NCBI GenBank assembly: GCA_038496675.1
Contig: CM076669.1
Span: 5,206,671-5,270,670, forward strand
Origin: Rachycentron canadum
Lineage: Eukaryota > Chordata > Actinopteri > Carangiformes > Rachycentridae
Length of the DNA stretch: 64,000 nucleotides
Reading direction: 5' to 3'
In this document: piece after piece, positions 37,850-49,779 of the stretch
How the letters are laid out: every line of letters begins with the position of its first letter
Position numbering within the stretch: position 1 is the first letter of the stretch
Notes under the pieces: model-generated
The model's input: only the letters and a program-made list of their open reading frames with translations
Told to the model about the DNA's origin: nothing
Databases searched by the model: none
Position numbers and translations under genes: made by a program

Positions 37850-39430
37850 GAAAATACTGGCCCCTGCTTAGTATATTCTGGACATATTTCAACCATATTT
37901 CTGTCATTTTATCTGTCCCTTTTCCCCTCCATCTTTCCTTTCCCTCCACCCAGCTTCACTGTCAGCATTTCTTCATTTTGTGCCCCCTCCTCCCTCTTCT
38001 GTTTCTCAGTCCAAGCTTGCCTCCACTTCTCTCCTCCCCCATTTCTCTCTTCGCAACATCCAGATTCACAGCGAAGTGACTGCTTCTCCTCGGCCCTCCA
38101 GCTCAGTCTCTGCTTCACGGAATCAGATACTTGCTTCAAATCTCATTCCGCAACCTCCCTTTTACCACATAAACCGAAGATTTATACCTGAATCACGCTT
38201 CGGGTGGAGTGTTCACCCAGTCTTCACATACTGCTTATCTATCCATTACTGCTCACTCACCAGTTAGTGCTGAGCCCTCAGTTTTTGACTGGAGGCCAAG
38301 ATGTTCACCAAAATTTCTTGATTATTCTTTTTAGATTTGTCTCGCAGACATCGCAGGGCTTTTATTACACAAGTCAAAGGCTCTGGACTTAAGACATCGA
38401 ACTTCAGCGATATGCAGTTATGAGCTTTTCTTTCCTCCCAGCGTGTCTTTTATCAGAGCAGACACAGTGTACATGCGATAGCATACTTCATTTTGCAATG
38501 GAATCTTGTAAAGCACCTACTTCCTGTCCTGCCTCCTACAAATTACACTTATATGCAGATAATTTGCACTGGCTAAAATGTTTTGGAGAGTGGCAGCATT
38601 TTGTCAATGCAGGACAAGTGTGATGTTCGAATGCCACTGTAAAAAGCATTAAATGAAATGTGCGTCCTGCACAGTGTACCACCATTGACTCTCCTCCTGT
38701 CCTCCATGTACAGCAAACAAGTGGGCTGCTGTGTTTCAAGCCATGAAAGCAGACACCCAGCAGCACACAGCCGTGGAGGTGCTGCTCACTGCCAGGCAGC
38801 CCACTGACTCACCTCGTGGCCGACCAGATGCTGTTTTCAGCATGTGTGCGTTTGTGTGTCTGCACATGAGCGTGGCTGTGTGAGTGTGTGTTTGAGGGCA
38901 GCTATCAGCAGGTGACCTGTGACCCCGCTGGGTCCGTTAAGTCCAGTGATATTCGGCAGGAGGACTGGAGGATTAATGACAATGGAGAGACCACCTCACA
39001 GCCCCCGCCGCAGGGACCAGCCGCTGCTAATTAGGTACATGGGAGAAGAGGAAAGTGCCCTTGTCTGAGCAGCTAGATATCAAAGCAGGCTACAACAAGC
39101 TCTGTGAGATTATGTAATTTTTCACATAGTGTGCTTTTTAAATGTGTCTTGCACTGTGAACACACCACGGCCGCTGACAGAAACAAGGTGGGACAGAATC
39201 ACACGTGCCATGATTGTGAATTAGCATTTGAAAAGCTTCTCTTAATGATAAACTCAGTGTTTTATAGCAGCATCGGCGTCTCCTGGGGAATTTAACACCA
39301 GCAGAGGGCTACGTTCTGGCCATTGATTATTTCTGCCTTTTTGTTCAGGTCAGTGTGGGGAACGGCTCTAAATACTGCGCATGTGTAGAAATGTTAGTTG
39401 CAGGAGTGAATCACAACTGTGGACGTGGAT
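37850..39430. other. Unique non-coding DNA, pyrimidine-rich at first
   Basis: From 37910 to 38110 the + strand is rich in C and T; open frames over it are Ser/Pro-rich for that reason. No exon is recognised. Confidence 0.5.
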
Positions 39431-39436
39431 GTGGAC

Positions 39437-39760
39437 TCCGGGTCAGAAATGTGAAGCCAATGCTGAAGTGCCTTAAACCTGCATTTTATCTAATGACCAT
39501 AACGGGGCGACTTCACTGGTAAAAAGAAGTCAGATAGTATTGAAGTCTATGTGAAAATGGCCCTACTTTTACTTCCTATTACCTCAGTAAACATTTTCCC
39601 ACTGAGTTTCTGATTGATCTCTCTCTATTTTTAAGTCATCTTCAATACAGCCTGATGTTTTTTTGTTTTGTTTTTTTTCATTATAATCTCATTTTGAGGA
39701 AACTAGACCATAGATCACGGTATGCATTAGGGTGTGGCTACCGTGTGACTGGTCCCTGTC
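39437..39760 (+). repeat. Dispersed teleost repeat, copy 2 of 2
   Basis: It shares ordered blocks with 4461-4800 (GAAGCCAATGC, AAGTG, CTAATGACCA, AAAAAGAAGTCAG, ATGTGAAAATGGCCCTACTTT). It continues into ATTACCTCAGTAAACATTTTCC and GGGTGTGGCTACCGTGTGACTG, which I know from the consensus of this teleost family. Non-coding. Confidence 0.6.
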
Positions 39761-39769
39761 TAAGCTGAA

Positions 39770-41660
39770 TCTGATATATGTGGCAGACATGAAACAATAT
39801 AAATAAACTGTTTAACTATATTATCAGCTGTGTGAGGTGAAAGTGGTATTTTAGATAAAAATTATTCATTTAAAATTGAGAGAAATTTTGAGGTATCCTA
39901 CAAATTCTGTGCAGAATTGGAGACAGAGCTGGCAGTAGCTATGACACAGCAGACACGCAGCTAGTGTGAACACACATGCATATTTTTTTTCCAGTAGATC
40001 AACAGTAGCAGCCACAAGACCTAAGAGCCTGAGGGCCTAAGAGCCTAAGGGCCTTGCGTCTTGCGGCTGGCCTAAGGATGCGGCGTTCAGGGACTAGCTA
40101 CAATCTGCTATGGAAGAATAAGTCAGTGGTATGAAAATCGAGCAGAGCTAAAAGTCTACAGAGTAGTCCTTAGCTTTAGCTTGCTGTCAGCAGCGCATGC
40201 AACACTTTAAGGTGCGATTCTTCATGCAGTTGTCTGTGGGATTCAAAGTTCATTTCTCACCTGAAGTTTTTTTTTTTTGTAGTCTACTTTCTACTGTACC
40301 CCATTACTCTATTTATCAAAGACCTGGGTATTTTCTAGGGCAGTTGCTGGTGTTTTATGGGGATGAGTTTTAGGTACATCCAAGCCTCAAACTGTCAGTC
40401 GCCTACCATTGTCTATGCAGAAATTAAAGTGGACACCTGAAAATGCCCGAAATAACTCCCTGCACTATTTGGTCACATGACTTTAAAGTTATCCGTCCGT
40501 TGATGAGAGGTGCTGCACATGGTAACAGAATGAAGACAAAGAAATGGTGACTTTCGCTCTCAGTTTGCCTCATTACTAAAAATAACCGCGATTGTTTCAG
40601 ACAGCGTGAACACAGGAAATTGCCTTTGATGTCAGGCATAACAGGTGAGAGCGTACAATTCGCTGATTTCACTTGTGTGCGTGGTGTTTTGTCAGGTCAG
40701 GTCAGGAACCTTCATTTTAGACCTGCTGGGTTTTTTTTTTTTCTTTCCACTGGGGAATTCTGCCAGAAACTCTGTCCAATGTGCAGCAGCTGACACTTTG
40801 CAGGAAAATGCAAAAAAATGCCCAAGTGACAGACAACACTCAAGCCCTTCGTCAATACCTACCAGGGTAATAAAACCTCCAAATCCATCAGTACATCAGT
40901 CCAGGTGGTGAGCCATTTATTTATTATTACTGTCTTATTGATGTGTGGACTCCTTTGAACAAACAGCATGGCAGGTACAGTAGAAGTGAGCGAACAGATG
41001 GGTTTCCTGCAAACACACACAACAAAACAACACTGACACATTTGTAGGGTAGGTGGGTCTGTGGCAGCTGGTCTCCTCCCATAACCACATTTATGCTTGA
41101 GTTGCAGCCCAGGTTGAATTCCTCATTCAGAAGTCCTTTTGTTTCACTCTTCACTCTTTCACTTCTGTGTGCTGTTACTACCGGACTCACACCGGCTCGA
41201 CTGGATGTGTATTTGACGGAAACTGCTGCAGCTCCAGAAAAGAAAGTGTTAAGTCACGTGGTTCATGTATTTATTTAAAGTTTCATACATTTCATGTGGT
41301 TAGTTTTGGTTTCACATTGCAATTTATGGACCCTCACTAAATATCTTTGCACGACATACGTACCTACTTCCTGTTGATCGACTGGTTTAATTGGTTAAAA
41401 GTCGTCGTATGGGATGACTAAAGCCACAAAAGTAAAATCCAGGTTGTTAAAAAAAAAAAAAAAAAGTTCCCAGATGTTGAAGAAGATCCTCATCACTTGA
41501 GATTCAGGCGCCATAGTTTGTGTTTCTCCTTCACATCTTCTCTAACTACCTGTTATTGCTGCTGCTAGAAGCCACTGTGACGTCCTCAGATTGATCAATC
41601 ACCTGCTCATGGGAGCCTGGAAGTAAAAAGGGGGACATTTGTCAGCCAGAGCAACTCAGG
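39770..41660. other. Unique non-coding DNA
   Basis: A short run of about 10-bp CCTAAGAG/CCTAAGGG units lies at 40020-40054. A runs occur near 41449-41465. No gene recognised. Confidence 0.5.
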
Positions 41661-41672
41661 CCACCTTCCCAT

Positions 41673-41690
41673 ACACACACACACACACAC
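41673..41690. repeat. (AC)n microsatellite
   Basis: Nine AC units. Confidence 0.85.
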
Positions 41691-41848
41691 CAACAACGAC
41701 AACATCCACCTGCCCCCTTCACACTGGCAGACTTGTGGGCACCATTCCTGCATGGATGACTCACAGAATTTTTTGCGTTTTGAGCGTGTTTCCACCTGCC
41801 TGTGTGTAGGTGTGCGCTTGTGTTTCTTTGTAATACACGCTCACACGC

Positions 41849-41869
41849 ACACACACACACACACACACA
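41849..41869. repeat. (CA)n microsatellite
   Basis: About ten CA units, preceded by an imperfect CACACG run. Confidence 0.85.
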
Positions 41870-42089
41870 TATCCATCAGAGCAGGGGAGGAGAGTCAAGC
41901 GGGAGATTGACTTTAGCAAAAGGAGCAGACAGCCGTCGCCAGCTGAACGCTTGAGATGTTTCCTTCATAGGACTCAGCTTTCACAGCAGATTACAGACAG
42001 TTGCTCACTGGTCTTCAGTTTAGTGGCCGAGGTCCTAACCAGAATACTGATGGCGGCCGACATGGAGCTCTGGGAGGCCCGGATATATC

Positions 42090-42360
42090 AAGATATCCTT
42101 TTAGTGCGTGATTAAACCTGTCTCTATTTACTAATGTATGTGCTGCCTGGTGCTCTGATGACATTGGCATTTCACTAAATGTCACCCTTTATCAAAATGA
42201 AAGAGATTCCTCCATGAATACAGCTACTTAAAAACATGTGGAACCTGTCATTACATATGAATTTATTTCATACAGGAATATTTCCGTCATCACAGCCTGA
42301 TGAATCCCAGAGCTCATCTCACCATTGGGATGAGTCACCCAGATTTACAGAGCTGTTAAC
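42090..42360. promoter_or_regulatory. Candidate conserved non-coding element
   Basis: A repeat-free stretch with even composition and motifs such as GTGATTAAAC, CCTTTATCAAAATG (TCF/LEF-like CTTTATCA), CATTACATATGAATTTATT and GATGAGTCACCC (AP-1-like TGAGTCA). The call is on composition and motif clustering only. Confidence 0.25.
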
Positions 42361-43439
42361 CCCTTCAGAGCTGAGTTAAAATGAAAATTGTAATTAATAA
42401 AAAAAAAAGAAAAAGAAAATACTAGAGCTGCAGCTCTTGTCGGTGTTAAAACGTGGGCGCACAAATGATCACAGCTCATTTTTGAATTTTAAATTCCCAT
42501 TTCCCACAATTTCAGGCCACATTGAACACATCATGGTATCACTGTAAGGTGATGCTGTGTTTGGACAGACTGCAGATCCACAGTAAATCCACACTGTTGA
42601 GGCATGGCAGAGTCTTTAGTGGATTTTCATCGGTGGAAAACAAACTCTTTGGCGCTCAGTCCCTCCCCCTCCTCCCCTCCCCTCTCTCTTCTGGCCCTGC
42701 AGAGTGCAGCTCATTGATAAGGGTTTCTGTCCTTGTCACCAAGGACTGATGTCTTTCTGTCAACTCCCCGGCAGCCCTGTTCCTCATTCCTGCTATTGTT
42801 TTGCTTCCCTTCTATACCTGACAGATCCCCTATCTCCCTCCCCCTCCTCTCCCCCCTCACGACCCAAACGCCATCCACTCTCCTTCCCAGAGAGGTGTCC
42901 GTTCCTACCACGTCTCCAGCAGGCGCAGATTGCAAAAGTTATTGTCTCAATCAGAGCTCCTCCTCTAAAGTCACATCACCACCATCTCATAAAGCTGCGG
43001 GAGGTCGCTCAGCTCGTGAATACCCATAAGCTCCCTGTCTGACGCTCACACATGCATTAGAGCGTTACAAGAGCAACATTACATCGCCCATTGTTGTGGC
43101 GTCCAATCACAGCAGATGTGCTATTTCTGCAGATACTCTCACTCTCTCCAGCACACATGCATACACACAGCCATTTTGCTGTTTCACCACCCACCTCCAC
43201 AATACAGCTGTGGCTGCATCTCCTGTGGCTTAACACCTCTTGTGTTCATTACCACTGTGCAGCAGCGTGTCAACAGCTCTTATTTACTAATTAGCGATTG
43301 ATGACAATGGCTGAGACACACAAAAGGAGAGGACAATGGTGATCCTCATCTCTGACGCCCGCTGTCCTATGACAATATGAAGTATTAGGTATTCAGCTTT
43401 GTAATGAGCTCTTCAGCTCTTGCAGGAATAGGACAAACG

Positions 43440-43650
43440 CACAGCAGATCATGGTTTTGTGTCTTGGTTTCACAAAACCAGGATTGCAAAGTTACGATTT
43501 TAAATAGAGAAAGTTTAGCCGTGAGGAATTCTTCCTCCAAGGTCGAAAGCTCTGACTGTGCCTGGCCGGTGGGGATGGAGATAAAAATGTCAAAGCCGCC
43601 GTAAATAAGAATATAAATAATAAAGTCCCCCACCGAGCTTGGTTAAATTG
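43440..43650. promoter_or_regulatory. Candidate conserved non-coding element
   Basis: Repeat-free stretch with GGAGATAAAAATGTC and CCGTAAATAAGAATATAAATAAT, unlike the surrounding CA- and CT-rich DNA. Open frames on both strands across it have no known homologue. Confidence 0.2.
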
Positions 43651-44192
43651 AACAGCAAAGGGCTTGTTTTCTCACACACCCTCTGAGATTTTAATCTCTT
43701 CAGCTAAATCCTTTCCACCCTTTCTTCCTTTGTCTTACACTTGCTCCCCGGAGAGAGACAGTGCACGCTGCTGCTGCTGTGATGTAACGCTGTAAGGACA
43801 GGCCCTGTCAGCCGACCCCCAGGGCCAGTAAACTTGTGAGTCAGTGAAGAGGGATCATGAATTTCATGAGTGCATACGACGACTTCGAGAAACAACCAAG
43901 AGCCGTTGCATTTTTCCTAAAGTACAAGAAGAAAATAAGAATAATTCTTCACATCTAAATGACAAAAATTGCCAAAACATCGAATTTGCACAGGTTTCCT
44001 GCACACAACCAGTGCTTTTGCAAGGAAAATATATCAACAGTAAAAGCACCACTCAATGTTGACTCATGGTAGGTTTACTGTAGAAAACGCATTTTGTCTA
44101 AGTGATTTCCATAATCTGTAAAATTTATAGCACACTCTATAAATTTCTTACGATTCAGTTTTCATTGGACATATTTGTGAATTCTGCTTCAG

Positions 44193-44340
44193 GCGCAACC
44201 TGACAGCAAAGTGGTAAGGGCGCATACTGCATGGGCCCAAATGCCCTGAGTAATCAGTCCCTTCCAGCTGCATCCCAACTTTTCCTGTCTATCTTCACTG
44301 CCCTATCAAATAATGGCAAAGAAATGCCCCAAAAACAGCA
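44193..44340 (+). mobile_element. tRNA-derived SINE
   Basis: The head GGCGCAACCTGACAGCAAAG plus GTGGTAAGGGCGC resembles a tRNA A-box region. The body has CCCTTCCAGCTGCATCCCAA, TTTCCTGTCTATCTTCACTG, CCCTATCAAATAATGGCAAA and ATGCCCCAAAAA, the 3' half of a very common teleost SINE (recognised from memory). The B-box is worn. It lies about 95 bp upstream of a LINE reverse-transcriptase relic in the same orientation. Confidence 0.65.
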
Positions 44341-44433
44341 GTGCTTTGAGTTCAACAGCGTCACTAGGGCCACCACCGTGCCCAAATCTCCACACAGCAC
44401 AGCTAGTCGGTTGGATAGAGACATCTATAAATT

Positions 44434-44640
44434 ATAGACCGCTTTATCTACATGTTACCCTTTGGTCATATTAATCAAAGACATGGCGTTTCTTTTCATT
44501 TTTATGCTGATGATACGCAACTGTACCTGCCAGTTAGATGTTCTGAGTTCTCTCAATGTGTCTGTGTGATATTAATAACTGGACGTCAAACAATTTTTTT
44601 AAGTTGAACACAACTGAGCGCCTTGTTTTTAGGTCCCAGC
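44434..44640 (+). mobile_element. Decayed LINE: reverse-transcriptase part
   Basis: In one frame the translation reads RFIYMLPFGHINQRHGV, then SFHFYADDTQLYLPV. YADD (44503-44514) is the intact catalytic core of the reverse transcriptase, and the flanking residues are typical of L2/Rex1-like fish LINEs. A deletion with frameshift follows, then INNWTSNNFFKLNTTE, matching the downstream conserved block (usually W...N.L.LN..KTE). About 25 residues between the blocks are missing. The copy is dead; nothing upstream of the palm region or downstream of the LN block is recognised. Confidence 0.75.
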
Positions 44641-44899
44641 CTTTGCTAAAACAAACACAACCACCTCTTTGGTTCCCTGTCAGATCATGTCAGGCCTGGT
44701 CCAAAAAAAATCTCAATGGGCCTCTAGAGAAGAAGTCAAGTGCTGGAACAGTTACGCAACCTCAAAAAAAGTGTAAATACGTTTGGAGTCTCGAAAAAAC
44801 TGTCCATCTAATAACCAGACAATTTATATTAGTTTGTCTTTGTCTAAGTAAAAATAATTATTTCAACAACTGTTGCATTTTAGGTGAATAAATATCAAA

Positions 44900-45260
44900 G
44901 CATGACATATAGTCTATTTACTATCTCAAGGTCTTACATTAACGCACACCTCTCTCTAACAATAAAGTCAGTACATTATTTTTTATACACTTAATATATT
45001 GCTCCATTATTGTCAGTATTTTTAATCTAATTTATTTATGACAATTCTGATTGTGACTTGAATCTTATTGAAATAGCTTTGAGCTGTAGCATCATATTAG
45101 TTGTTTTTGTGTTTGATTGTGGGTCATATATGTCAAATGTTCAACTGACCTGAGAGGGACAGACACTAGATACAATACATTTCAGGAGGTAGGGAAAAAA
45201 AGCAGAAGGAAACGAGCGAAACAGAAAGAAATTCAATCACGTCGATGGGTGTCTAGCTGC
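44900..45260. other. Unique AT-rich non-coding DNA
   Basis: No recognisable LINE tail or other feature follows the reverse-transcriptase relic. Confidence 0.45.
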
Positions 45261-45268
45261 ACAAGAAG

Positions 45269-45296
<28 letters not shown>
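45269..45296. repeat. (GA)n microsatellite
   Basis: Fourteen GA units; the surrounding open frame reads Arg-Glu repeats and is an artefact. Confidence 0.9.
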
Positions 45297-45299
<3 letters not shown>

Positions 45300-47800
45300 G
45301 GATGGGTGGGTGAAAATAAAGTAAAGCTGAGTTAACAGCTGGATCCCAGGTGAGAATTTACAACATGCACACACTGTCATAAACAAACTATGAACTACCT
45401 GCCCTGCCAGATGCCCCTGAGCTCATCAGCAATGCAAATGGGTGCACCGCACCAGACAACAACCGACGCCTTTAAGGTGAACCCCCCCCCCGTCATTCCT
45501 TTGTTATTGGATTATGCAAGATGATGAGAGCAGGTATGCAAATGTGTGCATATGATTGCAGGTGAGGCGGGCATCGTGAAGTCCTGCAGTGGAGCGTGGC
45601 GGTAGGTTGGAGAGCTCTGTGGGAAAGGTTGAAGGTCAGACTTCACTCACTTAACTTGCATGTTTTATAAATATTCCATAGCACCAGAATAAAAGGAACT
45701 AAAAATACATTTATACCAGACACATTGAATTTTTAGTGCAACACTGTTTTTGGATCTTGGCAGTAGTTTTTTTTTTTTTTTTTTTTTGGCGTTCTTTCCA
45801 AATCCTCCTCTGACCTCTTCATGTGTCCCGAGCCCCCGGTGAGTGGGCGTGGGCCGCTCTGATCCTCCCAACAACCCAACCACGCCTGACCCCTGATGCA
45901 TCACTCGCTCACAGGCACGGCAGAGAGAAACACAGAGCAGAGAGGGGGAGAAAATAGAAGAGACAGGCGCTATCCATCTCCCGCAGCAGTGTACTGTACA
46001 GTGAGATCAGTGGTCCTCTCCTGCTTTCATCTCGCAACTCCAGCAATCTGCCACCTGGCCTCTGCACAAAAACTCTTCATCTGAGCCTCGGAGCTTTTTT
46101 TTTTTCTTCTTCTACTTTCTCTCTCTAACTTCTCTTTCTCCTTCAACGCATCTGTCCAGTCAAACACATTCATCCATGTGTGCACACATGAGCTTTCTCA
46201 TAGCGCTCCCTTATGAAACCGACCCCTCAAATCCTTTGTGTTTTCCCTCTGATGGGAGCTCGATTTCCGCCTTGGGTGAAATTCGCCTTTTCAAAGTCCC
46301 ACATAGCTTCTTCCACTTTCATTACAATTTCCCTTGATCCACGTTTTGGTTGTTAAGAACGGAGATTACACTCAGTTGTCTGTGCTAGAATGGAAATTTC
46401 CAGGCCACTCTCGCTAGGTGAGTCAACTATCTGGGGTATCCACTCGTGATTTCCCCAGGCACCTATAAAGCACTGCACCAAAAAACATGCAAACCCAGTC
46501 CCCTGTGATAAGTGACGACCTCTCCTCAAGTCCCCAAAGCTCCTTGCCAACGCCACGCCATGAATCTCGAGCCTTCAGGGCGTAATCGCTCTTCCCTTGA
46601 CCCACGAGGGGTTTAGATCCTCCATCTTCACCTCATTTATCACAGAGAAGTCCATCACTGAAAGTCCTCACTTGAGCCACTCTCACCTTTTGTTTCAGCG
46701 ACCAGCACTTAAGGTTAATGACATCGAGACATTCCACGCAGTCTTTGGCGAATTGAAATACAGCACAGCCTTTACAGACATTGATGCAGGAAGGTGTGCA
46801 TTACTGTGCTGGCAGTAAAACACCTTTTCTTCTCAGTGCCTGACCCCCTAAGTTGCTTATGAAAATGTTTTAAGAGCAGGTCACGCTCTGGACTTTAACT
46901 ATTCTCAAGGGGAAGACAAAAGGAACAGAGAGTTAAAGGACTGATCGCTGAGAATGATTTAATGTTATCTGTCTTAAACCTCACCTCACTGCACTTCACT
47001 TCCTCTATCATCTGCTTTTTCCCTCCTTCTCTTTAACACCTTTTAACCTCGCTTACAACTCTATCACTTTCCCTCCTTCCATCTGTCCATGTAACTTTGT
47101 AAATAATATTCACACAAAAGTGCTTTTACACTGTGCTTTCTGCACCACATTTCCCACTTTAAGAGTGATCCATACATGCTTTTGAGAGGCAGCTCTCCTG
47201 AGTGCACCTTTCCACTAAACACACACGCTGTTTGACTTGGTCTGCGGCCGTAAATGTGGCATTTATAGTGTTATGATGGTGCTTTCAGTTCGTGACCCAA
47301 GCCATTTCAAAGATTATCTCACAACAGTAAATAACAAAGGCGTTTCAGTTTTATTTTCGCATCTGATGCTGCTAAAGCCGAGGTCAGGTTGCTGCCATAC
47401 TGGCCCTCATTGAGCATGATCTATGTTAAGAGCTCTAAACAGACCAAACTAAACACCTGTGTCACTCCTCACCTCTTTTTTTTTTTTTTTTTGCCACTCT
47501 GCCTGTTAGCTCAGTCTGTTGTCTGATTTTGTTTTTCCTGGCAGAGTAAATTTATCTTGGGGACAGGATCGAAATCCAGTTTGTCAACCCCGCTCACACA
47601 GGGAGCTCCTCTTATTATGTTGCTGTAGTAAATTTTAAGTGAAATATGGCTGACGATGCCAATGTGCTCTGACAGGCACCTGCATCAATGTTTGTGTCTC
47701 CGGAGAGTTTGTCGGATAGACTTGCCACACTGTTTGTGGACATTAAATATGTAAGGAGAAGATGCTGATTTGCATTGTGGGAATTTTAGGATTCTGCGTT
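45300..47800. other. Unique non-coding DNA
   Basis: T tracts lie at 45769-45787 and 47477-47492, and C runs at 45482-45491. No exon, promoter-like CpG cluster or RNA gene is recognised. Confidence 0.5.
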
Positions 47801-47803
47801 TTC

Positions 47804-48202
47804 TATGGTGACCCTGAGAACCCAAAGAAAACACATTAAAACATCATCGATTTGACTTTCGCACTTCCCCTGGAAGCGGTAAGTGTTTCCAGGGGGACGC
47901 AAAAAAGTGATGAACCTGGCCGGGGCGCACTCGTTCAATGCTTTGCGAGTTTTGAATTTAAAAGCATTGAGCAAGTGCAGCCCAACCAGGTTTGTCGCTT
48001 TTTTTGTGTTCCCTGTGCATTGTTGTCTGTGCTACTTGGAGCCCGTTTCTTTATTTGCTTGCGTTGTGTTCGGGGCACGTTTTTTCTATTTAGTTGTGTT
48101 GTGACGTCAAACTATGGAGATATTTTCTGAATTTGCTTGTGTTTCGTATATTTGCATGTGTTTTCCTAAGTTGCAGTGGAATTAGCTCTCAGGGCCACCG
48201 TA
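47804..48202 (+). mobile_element. 0.4-kb element with inverted ends (MITE-like)
   Basis: The left end TATGGTGACCCTGAGAAC (47804-47821) is an inverted copy of the right end: the reverse complement of 48185-48202 reads TACGGTGGCCCTGAGAGC, 15 of 18 matching. Just inside, AAAGAAAACACATT on the left mirrors AATGC/GCATGTGTTTTCCTAAG on the right. The right half carries several copies of a TTTGCTTG(C/T)GTT unit. Small open frames on both strands have no homologue. The length, ends and lack of coding capacity fit a non-autonomous DNA transposon; I recognise similar ends from teleost genomes but cannot name the superfamily. No clear target duplication is seen. Confidence 0.6.
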
Positions 48203-48204
48203 CT

Positions 48205-49485
48205 ACTATAGAGCTTTCTCTATTTATTTAGATCTTTCCCGTCATGCTTCCAAATCAATCAGCTGACTGAGGGCATTCAGATTTTTCACTTCGCCTCACC
48301 AGCTGTGAGCCGATCATCCGGTTGCTGTCGGGCTTTAAAATATGTGCCTTGCTCTGCAGCTGTCAGCTGCCATTTGAGTGTCCGAGTGATGCAGCTCACC
48401 TCCACGCCGTTCATCAGAAGCCATCCTCCCAGAGAGCTCATCAGGAGTCCCAGCATCAGATCACATCCATCCAGATCTGCAGCGAGATTGCTCGTCACTC
48501 ACTTCATTATCACCGGTGTCTGGACTCCATTGAGGGATATACCCATAAGGCTCAGGTGTGACTACCCCCTGGTAGGACGCTGGTAGCGTCACAAATGTTG
48601 AAACAAATATTTCCTTTGTGTCTGTTCAACTTTTCCTAATGTGCAGACCAAATCAAAATTGATTTTTTTCTTAATCACACTTTAGGCCTTTCCTCCAATT
48701 AGTGTAGCTTCATTTTATGCCTCTCCGTAATTGCGACTGCTTGCCAAGAAACTGTGTCACGTATAGGAGCAGAAACACGCTTGTGTCTATCGCCTCATCC
48801 CTAAACACAGCTCGCTGCCGTTATGATTCAGAAAAAAGTACTGAACAGATGCTGTGTTTCAAGACATTAGGACCCAAGTGAAAGCACCACACCAACACAA
48901 CAAGCATCAACACGCACACACACACACATTCACACACAAACCTTCTGTAGCTGGAAGCAGTTGTGGCAGAGTTTCTGTCTTATTCGGGTTTTTGTGTCAT
49001 GTGTGACTTTGGGCTATTATGTCAACTTCCTCTGCAGACTTGCAGGGCTGAGGTGGCTCCTGCAGGACGGAGCTGAGCTGGCTGAGCATATGGTGAGAGG
49101 AAGCTGCCTACGGAACCGCCTCTTCTTCAAACCGAGGAAGAACATGCCGCTAACAATTTGCATCTCCACCACCCCCACCCCCCTCAATTGCGCTGAGGAG
49201 CCAATGTGGCGTGATAATATCACTTTACCATTTGAAAATTGCATCAACTCGGAGCCCACTAATCCAACAGTGACAGGAATTGTGGTTTAGGATTTAGGAC
49301 TCCATTCAGCCTTAGGGTGCCAGTGAGGTTTATTTAGCTCTGCATGGGACATTGTTAGGCTTTAGAGGAACCATTCAGTATGATCACGTTTAATTGTTAA
49401 TTCTCCAATAGGCAGGTAGTCCCAAAAAATCTTTGTTTTATCTTTTTTCTACCTTGAATTAATTTGCTGTTGATGCAAACACAGT
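48205..49485. other. Unique non-coding DNA
   Basis: A short CA tract at 48915-48937 is the only simple repeat. An open frame of 109 codons (48961-49290, + strand) has no recognisable domain. Confidence 0.5.
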
Positions 49486-49489
49486 GTTT

Positions 49490-49776
49490 CCTAAAGAAGA
49501 AAGAAGGTTCTGGGTTTCAACCTGGGGCCTGGAGCCTTTCTGTGGAGTTTGTTCTGCCTGTGCTTGCTTGGGTCGCCTCTGGGTGCTTCAGCTTCCTCCC
49601 ACAGTCTAAAGACATCCACACTGGGGTAATTACTACTTTTAAAGCACCCATAGGTGTGAGTATGTGAGCGTCACTGGTTGTTTGTCTATAGGTCAGATAG
49701 ACTGACGGCCTGTGCAGGGTGTACCCCATCCTCACTCAATGACCCTCTAAGGATAAGCTAGATAGATGGATGGACA
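49490..49776 (+). mobile_element. SINE with L2-like tail, 5' truncated
   Basis: It starts in the B-box part of a tRNA-like head (GGTTCTGGGTTTCAACC) and continues GGAGCCTTTCTGTGGAGTTTG, CTTCCTCCCACAGTCTAAAGAC, GGTGTGAGTATGTGAG, AGACTGACGGCCTGTGCAGG and GTGTACCCC. It ends in AGATAGATGGATGGA. These are successive blocks of one of the most frequent teleost SINE/L2-tail repeats. The A-box is lost and several short deletions are present, so it is an old copy. Confidence 0.75.
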
Positions 49777-49779
49777 ACG

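Noticed and set aside
45889..46090. Gene promoter or first exon
   Set aside because: No CpG-rich block, no TATA box with sensible spacing, and no coding exon downstream.
49720..49776. GATA/GATGGA run as an independent microsatellite
   Set aside because: It is the tail of the SINE.
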